Shown piece after piece: positions 1 to 6,488 of a stretch of 13,295 nt of DNA (positions are counted from its first letter, which is position 1; each line of letters begins with the position of its first letter). The notes beneath the pieces were generated by a model. The model was not told the DNA's origin, did no database searches, and saw only the letters and a list, made by a program, of their open reading frames with translations. Both the position numbers and the translations under genes were made by a program. The DNA is from JAEUIA01 sp038330085 (GTDB taxonomy: Bacteria; Planctomycetota; UBA1135; GCA-002686595), in NCBI GenBank assembly GCA_038330085.1, contig JBBQNP010000125.1:1-13295 (forward strand), read 5' to 3'.

Positions 1-10
1 GGGGCCCAGG

Positions 11-90
11 CCCGATTTTTCACCCTTCGACGCCGTCCTGACTTGACCGCACGGTCAGGTCAGGACGACGTCGAAGTGTGAAAAATCGGG
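11..90. repeat. 80-bp near-perfect palindrome (long hairpin), possible terminator
   Basis: Two 39-nt arms (11-49 and 52-90) are complementary at 36 of 39 positions around a 2-nt loop (CA). The outer end pairs CCCGATTTTTCAC with GTGNAAAAATCGGG-like sequence. The imperfect pairs are 24/77 (C-T), 33/68 (C-A) and 43/58 (T-G, a wobble). It starts about 30 nt past the stop codon of the minus-strand propeller gene, so it could act as a terminator or an mRNA 3'-end protecting stem for that gene. The run of five T or A lies inside the stem and no U-tract follows it, so this is not a textbook intrinsic terminator. A dispersed palindromic element (REP or MITE-like) is the main alternative. No second copy is visible in this window. 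The structure is directly visible; the role is inferred. Confidence 0.75.
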
Positions 91-119
91 ACTGGCACCG
101 TATTTCTGCGAGCCTCACG

Positions 120-1889
120 TCAGCTCGACCACGTCACCTGCAACCCGTTCGTGAGGTTGAACGTCGACGGCGTGCAGAACGCGCCGGCGTTGCGGTACCA
201 CACTTGGTAGAAGCGCGTGTCGCCCGTGTGACACAAGCCCTTGATGCTCACGCTCGGGTTGCCGGCTTCCGGGAACTGTGAGGCACCGCCGACGTTCTGC
301 TTCAGCCCAAGTCGGACGATCGTCCCGCTCGCGCAACGCAGACCGTCGCCGAACACCTGACCCGCTCCTCCAACGGTCATCGCCGTGCCCTGGAAGTAGA
401 GCGCTGAAGCACTCGCCATCCCGCTCGCCTGCAGGATCAGCGTGTCGAAGCTGATGCTCGGTGTCCCGGCACCCTGCAGCCGACCGCTCATGCCAAGCGA
501 GTTCAGACAGCCGCTCAGCGACCCCGCCGGGCTCGTGTTCCCGCACGGACAAGCGGTGCCGCTGCCGTCGCCGAAGCAGTAGACCGAGCCGTTGAGGAAC
601 CCGCGATCGCGCAGGAACACATCCGGTGTGCTGTTCGTGTCGCCCGCGACGAGATTGGTGGAGTTGCTGCCGAACGCGACGAAGCGCCCGTCGCCCGACA
701 ACCTCGGGCCAAAGCTGCGCGCGTCGCCGGGCGTGCCGGACGAGTCGACGCTCTCACGCGTCGTGAAGCCGAACGCGCGGTCGTGCACGAAGACGTCGAG
801 CGCGTTGTTCATGTCCGGGCTTGCGAACACGGTCGACCTGCTCTGGAATGCGACGTAGCGGCCGTCCGCGGAGATCGAAGGCGCCGTGCAGTCGTTGTCG
901 GCTTCGATGCCGCCGCTCGAGAGGCTCACGCGCCCCGTCACGCCGGTCATGTGGTCGTTCACGAAGATGTCGCGCCAGCCGTTCGTGTCATTCGCCACCA
1001 GGTTCGTCGCGTCGCTGTCGAACGCGACGAAGCGGCCATCGGACGAGATCGAGACGAAGTCCCCGCTGTCCGTGTCGGACTCGATGCCGCCGGGGCCTAC
1101 GCTGACGCGCCACGTCGTCGCGTTGACGATGTCGCGCACGAACACGTCCACGAACCCGTTGGTGTCGCCGCTCACCACGTTGGTCGCGAGGCTCGCGAAC
1201 GCGACGTGGTTGCCGCCCGGCGCGATCGCGCCCAGGACGGCGTGGTCGTTGCCCTCCTGACCCTGGTCGCCCAGGCTCACGCGCGTCGTGGCACCCGTCT
1301 GCATGTCGTGCACGAAGACGTCTTGCACTCCGTTGAGATCGCCGACAACGAGGTCGGGGGCGTCGCTGACGAACGCGACGTAGCGCCCGTCGGCCGAGAT
1401 CGAAGGCTGAAAGCTCGTGCCGGTGGCTTCGTTGCCGAGCGAATCGACGCTCACGCGCGTGGTCGTGTTCAGCATGCGGTCGCGCACGAAGATGTCGGTC
1501 AGACCGTTCGTGTCGTTCAGGATGAAGTTGGTGGCGTCGCTCGAGAAGACGACGTAGCGACCGTCGGCCGAGATCGCGATCCCGTCGCCGCTCGGCGCAT
1601 CGCCCTCGATCCCGGTCTGGCCGATGCTGACGCGCTCGGTAGTGCCCGACACGAGATCGCGCACGAAGACATCCGCGTTCCCCGCGAGATCGCCCACGAC
1701 GAGGTTGCTCGCGTTGCTCGTGAACGCGACGTAGCGCCCGTCCCCGGACACGGCCGCGATGCTGCTGAAGCCGTTGCCCTCCACGCCGCCGGCGCCGAGG
1801 CTCGCGCGGACCGTGCTCTGCGCGAGCGCTGCACCCATGAGTGCGACGAACGAAACGACCACGCAACCGAACACTTCGAAACCACGCAT
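120..1889 (-). CDS. Secreted seven-bladed beta-propeller (TolB/PD40-like) protein with Planctomycetota-type C-terminal domain
   Basis: The chosen start gives 589 residues. GAGG lies 6 nt upstream of this ATG, and residues 1-23 form a Sec signal peptide ending ALA-Q; a longer open frame reaches 2042 but would bury that signal. Residues about 45-430 hold seven repeats of roughly 58 residues, each with [D/G]G[R/N][Y/F/H]VxFxS (near 50, 109, 167, 225, 284, 342 and 400) followed by D[TLM][NA][GNS]xxD[VI]F[VL]xD. The second motif resembles a calcium-binding loop. Seven repeats suggest one closed propeller. Residues about 436-589 form a separate domain with several cysteines, opening YCFGDGSG and ending in an FYQVWYRN...FNLTNG pattern. 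I associate that domain with secreted planctomycete proteins, where it may be a surface-sorting or anchoring module; that role is inference. Substrate and partner are unknown, and no catalytic motif is visible. Confidence 0.88.
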   Translation of the reverse strand: MRGFEVFGCVVVSFVALMGAALAQSTVRASLGAGGVEGNGFSSIAAVSGDGRYVAFTSNASNLVVGDLAGNADVFVRDLVSGTTERVSIGQTGIEGDAPSGDGIAISADGRYVVFSSDATNFILNDTNGLTDIFVRDRMLNTTTRVSVDSLGNEATGTSFQPSISADGRYVAFVSDAPDLVVGDLNGVQDVFVHDMQTGATTRVSLGDQGQEGNDHAVLGAIAPGGNHVAFASLATNVVSGDTNGFVDVFVRDIVNATTWRVSVGPGGIESDTDSGDFVSISSDGRFVAFDSDATNLVANDTNGWRDIFVNDHMTGVTGRVSLSSGGIEADNDCTAPSISADGRYVAFQSRSTVFASPDMNNALDVFVHDRAFGFTTRESVDSSGTPGDARSFGPRLSGDGRFVAFGSNSTNLVAGDTNSTPDVFLRDRGFLNGSVYCFGDGSGTACPCGNTSPAGSLSGCLNSLGMSGRLQGAGTPSISFDTLILQASGMASASALYFQGTAMTVGGAGQVFGDGLRCASGTIVRLGLKQNVGGASQFPEAGNPSVSIKGLCHTGDTRFYQVWYRNAGAFCTPSTFNLTNGLQVTWSS

Positions 1890-2087
1890 GGGGGACCTCA
1901 CTTGCTTTGCCGTGCGTGTCTCCGCCAGGAGTCGGAGACGACGCGATCCATGCCAAGCTAGCGCTGTTGCGCAATCCCGGGGTGTTCGCAGGCCGTGAAG
2001 GTCCCGTCGCCGACTCGCTCGATGCGGCTTACGCGTGCACAAGTGCAGCGCAGCGGACGCGCAAGCGTTCTGCGCGCGCCGCCGCGA

Positions 2088-2567
2088 CTACATCACGACG
2101 CCGATGACCTCGGTCTCGAACACGAGGTCGTTCTCGACGAATCCCTGAACGCTGTAGAAGAACATCTTGCTGCGCACGCGTTTCTCGCGCGCGACGAACA
2201 CGAGCCTGTGTCCCGGCTCGACCTGTCCACGGAAGCGCGTGTCGTTCAATCCGCCGAACCCGATGAACCCGCGCTGCTCGGGATGGCGCATCAGGTGATC
2301 CCACGAGCCGAGCTGCGCCGCGGTCTCGATCATCAGCACTCCCGGAAAAATCGGGCGACCCGGAATGTGATCAGCGGCCCACCAGTCGTCGGCCACGATG
2401 TCCTTGAACCCGATCGACATGGGCTCGGTCTGGTCGAAGCGCACGACGCCGTCGAGGAGGGCGAACCGTCCCGCTTGCTTCAGCAGGGTGTAGATCTGCG
2501 CTTTCGGAGCGTACGGGCGCGTGAAGTCGAGCGTGGCCAAGTCGACGGGCAGGGAGGCTGTGGGCAT
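2088..2567 (-). CDS. FabZ/FabA-type beta-hydroxyacyl-ACP dehydratase (hot-dog fold)
   Basis: This 159-residue protein has the usual FabZ length. Its core reads DHIPGRPIFPGVLMIETAAQ, matching the family H-x-P-G-x-P-x-x-P-G-V-L-x-x-E-x-x-A-Q signature. H67 and E81 are 14 apart, as in the catalytic His/Glu pair of E. coli FabZ. A second family feature, FGGLNDTRFRGQVEPGHRL, follows at about 103-121. Such enzymes dehydrate 3-hydroxyacyl-ACP in fatty-acid elongation in the cytoplasm. The extra N-terminal ~45 residues and the absence of other fab genes nearby leave room for a specialised paralogue, for example in polyketide or lipid-modification chemistry. The start is the first ATG of the frame and has no clear ribosome site. 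The gene runs divergently from the PLP enzyme, with 159 bp between them, and lies 198 bp upstream of the propeller gene on the same strand. Confidence 0.88.
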   Translation of the reverse strand: MPTASLPVDLATLDFTRPYAPKAQIYTLLKQAGRFALLDGVVRFDQTEPMSIGFKDIVADDWWAADHIPGRPIFPGVLMIETAAQLGSWDHLMRHPEQRGFIGFGGLNDTRFRGQVEPGHRLVFVAREKRVRSKMFFYSVQGFVENDLVFETEVIGVVM

Positions 2568-2726
2568 GGGGAGGCGTGTCCGACTTCCGATGGGGCTGGT
2601 TCGCCGCAGGCGTGCGCGCGGTCCGTGATGCGGGCGCGGAGTGTCCCTTCCAGGCCAAAGCAGCGCAACCGCGAGCCCGGATCATCGCGGCTTGGATCAG
2701 GATCGCTCGCCGCTACCATCACATCC

Positions 2727-3953
2727 ATGGCGCGCGGTCACGATGCATCGAAGGGTGAAGAGAAAGGTGGCGCGGGTCCGCGTCGCATGCCCGCGACGGT
2801 GTGCGTGCACGGCGGACACCGCGCGAGCGCCGAGAACCCCGCCGTCGTCATGCCCGTCGTGCACAGCACGACGTTTCGTCTCGATGACGAAGCCTACGCG
2901 CGCATGTTGTCGGGGCGCACGCACGAAGCGCTGATCTACACGCGCATCTCGAACCCGACGCTCGACGTCGTGCAGTCCCGCATCGCCACGCTCGAGGGCG
3001 CCGAGCGCGCGCTCGTGTTCGCCTCGGGCATGGCCGCGATCCACGCGGCGGTGATGAGCTGCGTCGAGAGCGGCTCGCGTCTCGTCGCGCACAAGGAGAT
3101 CTACGGCAGCACGTGGGACCTTTTCGCGAACCTGCTCGCGCCGCTCGGCGTCGAAGCGCACTTCGTCGATCTCGCCGACCCGAAGGAGTGCGCGCGCGAG
3201 ATCGCAGCCGCGAAACCCGCCGTCGTGTACGCCGAGAGCATTTCGAATCCGTCGATGAGCGTCGCTGACCTGCCGGCGATCGCGGCCGTCGCGCACAAGC
3301 ACGGCGCGACGTTCGTCGTCGACGCGACGTTCGCGACGCCGATGTTGCAGCAGCCGCTCGCGCTCGGCGCGGACGTCGTCGTGCACTCGGCCACGAAGTA
3401 CCTGGGCGGTCACTCGGACCTGATCGGCGGGTGCGTCGCCGGATCGCAGCAGCGCATGGCGCGCGTGTTCCGCTGGATGCAGCTCGCCGGCGGTTGCATG
3501 GATCCGAACGCGGCGTTCCTGCTCGATCGCGGTTTGAAGACGCTGCCGTTGCGCATGAAGGCGCACGTCGAGAATGCGACGCGGATAGCACGCTGGCTCG
3601 AGCTGCACCCGCGCGTGGAAGCCGTCCTCTACCCCGGTCTCGTCTCACATCCGTCGCACGCCTTGGGGCAGAGAGTGCTCTCGGGCCCGGGCGGCATGCT
3701 CGCGTTCGCGGTCAAGGGCGGAGATGCAGCGGCCCTGAAGTTCGTGCGGGCCTTGTCTCTCGCAATCGAAGCCTCGAGCCTCGGCGGAGTCGAGACGCTC
3801 GTGTCGCTGCCGTTCAACACGTCGCACGCGCGCATGAGCGTCGAGCAACGCGCGGAGTGTGGCATCCCTCCCGGGCTCGTGCGCGTGTCGGTCGGCATCG
3901 AGGACGCCCAGGATCTGATCGACGACTTCGAGAACGCGCTCACCACCGTTTGA
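2727..3953 (+). CDS. PLP-dependent Cys/Met metabolism (trans-sulfuration) enzyme
   Basis: The 408-residue frame has the full signature of the cystathionine gamma-synthase / gamma-lyase / methionine gamma-lyase family. YTRISNPT (71-78) contributes phosphate-binding Tyr/Arg, FASGMAA (98-104) is the cofactor loop, and D199 in VVDATFATP contacts the pyridine nitrogen. K224 in HSATKYLGGHSD is the Schiff-base lysine. GGVETLVSLPFNTSH (353-367) and RVSVGIEDAQDLIDD (386-400) are the substrate-side motifs. YGST at 126-129 puts Ser where methionine gamma-lyases usually have the specificity Cys, and DAT replaces the common DNT. Exact substrate (cystathionine, methionine, or an O-acyl-homoserine) is therefore undecided. 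An alternative start at 2787 removes a charged, unconserved 20-residue leader and may be the true one; neither start has a clear ribosome site. The gene is followed after 4 nt by the M3 peptidase. Confidence 0.9.
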   Translation: MARGHDASKGEEKGGAGPRRMPATVCVHGGHRASAENPAVVMPVVHSTTFRLDDEAYARMLSGRTHEALIYTRISNPTLDVVQSRIATLEGAERALVFASGMAAIHAAVMSCVESGSRLVAHKEIYGSTWDLFANLLAPLGVEAHFVDLADPKECAREIAAAKPAVVYAESISNPSMSVADLPAIAAVAHKHGATFVVDATFATPMLQQPLALGADVVVHSATKYLGGHSDLIGGCVAGSQQRMARVFRWMQLAGGCMDPNAAFLLDRGLKTLPLRMKAHVENATRIARWLELHPRVEAVLYPGLVSHPSHALGQRVLSGPGGMLAFAVKGGDAAALKFVRALSLAIEASSLGGVETLVSLPFNTSHARMSVEQRAECGIPPGLVRVSVGIEDAQDLIDDFENALTTV

Positions 3954-3957
3954 CGCC

Positions 3958-5934
3958 ATGACGAAGACCGAAACGAGCCTGCACGGTTTCGTGCGCGACC
4001 TGGACCATGCCTACGAGCGCCTCCACACGCAGAAGGAAGACGCGTTCTGGACCGCGTACATGGGCAACGCCGACGATCCTGATCGTGCGCGCGCCGATCT
4101 CGACGCACGCGAGATCGAGCTCAACTCCTTCCTGCGCGATCCCGAGCGTCTCGCGAGCGTTCGTGCCGTGCTCGAGAGATCGGGCAAACTTGATTCGGCA
4201 GAGAACCTCGATCGCGCGCACAAACTTGATTCGGCAGACAAACCCGGTGCGCCGCACAAGCTCGATTCGGCGGTTAAACCTGATTCGGGTAAGAACGACC
4301 TGATGGCCTTGCGTGGTTGGCAGTCGACCTTTGCCGCGCACGTGATCGACTCCTCGGATGCGCGCTCTCTCGCCGACTCGATCGTCGAGGCGGAAGGTGC
4401 GCTCGCGAACGAGCGCGGCAAGCTGCAGCTGACCTGTCTCGACGAGTCGGGCACGCGCGTTCCGGCCAGCTCGATCAAGCTCGGCACGCTCCTCGGCACT
4501 TCCCCGAGCGAGCCCGTGCGACGCTCCGCGTGGGAAGGCCTGCGCGCGATCGAGCCCCACGTGCTCGAGCGCGGCTTCCTCGAGGTCGTGCGCATGCGCA
4601 ACCGACTCGGCCGCATGCTCGGCGCCGAAGACTACTACGACTGGAAGGTGCGTCGCGTCGAGGGCATCACCAAGCGCGACGTATTCGATCGTCTCGACGA
4701 TCTCGAAGCGCGCACACGCGACGCCGGACGCCGCTCGATCGAAGACCTACGCACACACAGGGGCGACGCCGCCGTGCGCCCGTGGAACCTGCGCTACACC
4801 GTCGCCGGCGACGTCACCAAGGAGCAGGACCCGTACTTCCCGTTCTCCGAAGCGATCGCACGCTGGGGCCGCTCGTTCGCCGCACTCGGCATCCGCTACC
4901 GCAACGCCGAGCTCGTGCTCGACCTCGTGGATCGCAAGGGCAAGTACGAGAACGGCTTCATGCACGGTCCGGTTCCCGCTTGGCGCGAGGACGGGCGCTT
5001 CAAACCCGCGCGCATCCAGTTCACCGCCAACGCGATCCCCGGCATGGTCGGATCCGGCCGTCGCGCAACGGAGACCCTCTTCCACGAGGGCGGTCACGCC
5101 GCGCACTTCGCCAACATCGACATGCCCTCTCCCTGCTTCGCGCAGGAGTTCGCGCCGAGCTCCGTCGCGATGGCCGAAACCCAGAGCATGTTCCTCGACA
5201 GCCTCCTCTCGGACCCCGATTGGCAGGCGCGCTACGCGCGCACCACAGCCGGCACCCCGATGCCCGTCGACCTCCTGCTCCGAGGCATCCGAGTCTCGCA
5301 ACCGATGGCCGCCTGGAACCTGCGCGCGATGTGCGCCGTTTGCTACGCCGAGCGCGCGATCTACCAGATCCCCGACGACCAACTCACGGCTCAACGCGTG
5401 ATCGACGAGGTGCGCGAGATCGAAGCGCGCCTCCTCTTTCTCGACGAGGGATCACCGCGACCCGTTCTCTCCGTACCCCATCTGCTCTCGGGGGAGAGCA
5501 GCGCGTACTACCACGGCTACGTGCTGGCGGACATGGCGGTGCACCAAACCCGCGCCTTCTTCCTCGCTCGCGACGGACACCTCGTCGACAACCCGCGCAT
5601 CGGTCCCGACCTGCGCGCGAACTATTGGCAACCGGGCAACAGCCGCACGTTCTTCGAGTTCATTCAATCCCTGACCGGCAAGCCGCTCACCGCCGACGCG
5701 ATCGCGCACGACGCGAACCGCACGGTCGAGCAAGCGCTCGCCGAAGCACGTACTTCACTCGACCACGAAAAGAGCATCCCGCACCCATCCGGCCCGGTCG
5801 ATCTCGAAGCGCGCATCCGCATCGTGAACGGACGCGAGACGATCGCCGAGCTCGGCACCAACAGCTTCGACACCCTCTCGCGCACCTTCGGGGCGTGGAT
5901 CGAAGCGCGCTCGACCCCGCAACCCGCCAACTGA
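3958..5934 (+). CDS. M3-family zinc metallopeptidase (oligopeptidase) with repeat insertion
   Basis: The product has 658 residues. H376-E-G-G-H380 in ETLFHEGGHAAHF is the HExxH zinc site. E397 in QEFAPSS is the likely third ligand, with E407 as an alternative, because the loop is shorter than in thimet oligopeptidase. The segment H508-LLSGESSAYYHGY-521 matches the transition-state His/Tyr region of M3 enzymes (HLAGGYDAQYYGY in thimet oligopeptidase, from memory). The family degrades short peptides, usually in the cytoplasm, and no signal peptide is visible here. Residues 77-112 are three 12-residue units built on KLDSA, which look like a flexible linker inserted in the N-terminal helical region. 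The ATG is 4 nt after the stop of the PLP-enzyme gene, so the two are probably cotranscribed and perhaps translationally coupled. A functional link between peptide breakdown and sulfur amino-acid turnover is possible but inferred only from spacing. Confidence 0.9.
   Translation: MTKTETSLHGFVRDLDHAYERLHTQKEDAFWTAYMGNADDPDRARADLDAREIELNSFLRDPERLASVRAVLERSGKLDSAENLDRAHKLDSADKPGAPHKLDSAVKPDSGKNDLMALRGWQSTFAAHVIDSSDARSLADSIVEAEGALANERGKLQLTCLDESGTRVPASSIKLGTLLGTSPSEPVRRSAWEGLRAIEPHVLERGFLEVVRMRNRLGRMLGAEDYYDWKVRRVEGITKRDVFDRLDDLEARTRDAGRRSIEDLRTHRGDAAVRPWNLRYTVAGDVTKEQDPYFPFSEAIARWGRSFAALGIRYRNAELVLDLVDRKGKYENGFMHGPVPAWREDGRFKPARIQFTANAIPGMVGSGRRATETLFHEGGHAAHFANIDMPSPCFAQEFAPSSVAMAETQSMFLDSLLSDPDWQARYARTTAGTPMPVDLLLRGIRVSQPMAAWNLRAMCAVCYAERAIYQIPDDQLTAQRVIDEVREIEARLLFLDEGSPRPVLSVPHLLSGESSAYYHGYVLADMAVHQTRAFFLARDGHLVDNPRIGPDLRANYWQPGNSRTFFEFIQSLTGKPLTADAIAHDANRTVEQALAEARTSLDHEKSIPHPSGPVDLEARIRIVNGRETIAELGTNSFDTLSRTFGAWIEARSTPQPAN
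4186..4293 (+). repeat. 36-bp x 3 in-frame tandem repeat inside the M3 peptidase gene
   Basis: Units lie at 4186-4221, 4222-4257 and 4258-4293, with no spacer. The first 17 bases of units 1 and 2 are identical (AAACTTGATTCGGCAGA), and unit 3 is diverged at wobble positions. They encode KLDSAENLDRAH, KLDSADKPGAPH and KLDSAVKPDSGK. Because 36 is a multiple of three, copy-number change would keep the frame. The unit uses AAA/CTT/GAT codons that are unusual for this GC-rich neighbourhood. Confidence 0.9.
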
Positions 5935-6095
5935 GCCACGCGCACATTCGGTTCTTGGACGAACCAACGCTCATTTCGCGGCGCTGAGCAGGTTGTGCAG
6001 CGGGCGCCACACACCGCTCGCATCACACAGAAGCGCGCTCAGGCTCGCACTCTTCCTCGTGAGAGTATGTGACGCGCTCCCAGGCACCCGTCGCG

Positions 6096-6146
6096 GGAAC
6101 CTGCACCCTCAGTCGCGCCAAAGCGCGCGACAGTGCGGCGGGTTCC
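6096..6146. other. Nested stem structure
   Basis: Three stems close concentrically. GGAACC (6096-6101) pairs with GGTTCC (6141-6146), GCAC (6103-6106) with GTGC (6133-6136), and GTCGCGC (6112-6118) with GCGCGAC (6125-6131) around a 6-nt loop. Small internal loops separate the three. The pairing is exact in each helix. Strand and function are unknown. Confidence 0.5.
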
Positions 6147-6262
6147 AAGCACCACGCCGACAGCTCCCTCTGCCCGGACCAGGGCGTCTAAATCGTGCGC
6201 ATCGCGCGCGACGGAAGCGACGACGACCGTGCGCCCGTTGCCTTCTACGTGACCTCTCCATA

Positions 6263-6332
6263 GCCGACCGGCGAGAGAACGCCTGGTACTCCGGGCGTTG
6301 TCTCGTCGGCCGGAACCGCGCCGGAGGCGCGG
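6263..6332 (+). other. Two consecutive hairpins followed by a T-run, terminator-like on the plus strand
   Basis: Hairpin one (6263-6310): GCCGAC pairs with GTCGGC at the base. After a 4-nt bulge, 6273-6283 pairs with 6294-6304 at 10 of 11 positions around a 10-nt loop. Hairpin two (6316-6332): CCGCGCC pairs exactly with GGCGCGG around GGA. Then come AACATCTCC and CTTTTCC. The T-run sits about 10 nt away, so this is a weak intrinsic terminator at best. It could end a transcript from the peptidase operon or from an RNA gene in this gap. Confidence 0.35.
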
Positions 6333-6402
6333 AACATCTCCTTTTCCTCGTGAAGCCGCCCTTGGGCCATCACCTTCCCTCGCGCGCCTCCGAGCGAACC
6401 CG

Positions 6403-6439
6403 CCATCACCCATCACCCGCCAACCATCACCCATCACCC
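6403..6439. repeat. 16-bp perfect direct repeat, G-rich on the minus strand
   Basis: CCATCACCCATCACCC occurs at 6403-6418 and again at 6424-6439, separated by GCCAA. Each copy is itself a near-doubling of CCATCAC. It is followed directly by two copies of CGCTCCA (6441-6454). The minus strand reads as spaced GGG runs with loops of about 4, 11, 4 and 7 nt, which is borderline for a G-quadruplex. It lies about 50 bp upstream of the glycosyltransferase start. Confidence 0.8.
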
Positions 6440-6488
6440 ACGCTCCACGCTCCACTTGATTGCGCAGACATATTTTCCACCCCGACGA

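Larger units (their letters stand above)
5935..6488. other. Gene-poor structured interval (about 550 bp)
   Basis: No complete convincing gene is visible between the peptidase stop and the glycosyltransferase start. The minus strand has one frame from an ATG at 6370 that looks coding in composition. It is cut by in-frame TAG at 6245-6247, TAG at 6188-6190 and TGA at 6023-6025. The plus strand has a similarly coding-looking frame cut by TAA at 6189-6191, TAG at 6261-6263 and TGA at 6351-6353. Such mirrored frames are expected in GC-rich DNA but would also fit a decayed gene. The interval also contains nested stems at 6096-6146, 6196-6212, 6263-6310 and 6316-6332, and a direct repeat at 6403-6439. 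A noncoding RNA, a pseudogene or plain intergenic DNA are all possible. Confidence 0.45.

Noticed and set aside
783..1961. Plus-strand open frame across the propeller gene
   Set aside because: Its repeated VHEDV-type segments are the reverse complement of the propeller motifs; the minus strand has the signal peptide and domain structure.
1995..2726. N-terminal extension of the PLP enzyme frame upstream of 2727
   Set aside because: It runs antisense through the dehydratase gene, and its translation has no resemblance to the enzyme family, which starts near TVCVHGG.
4186..4293. 36-bp repeats considered as a CRISPR array
   Set aside because: The units are contiguous with no spacers, in frame with a protein, and diverged at wobble positions.
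4317..5987. Plus-strand frame of over 550 codons overlapping the M3 peptidase
   Set aside because: Extremely Arg-rich, and it overlaps a protein with HExxH and other M3 motifs in another frame.
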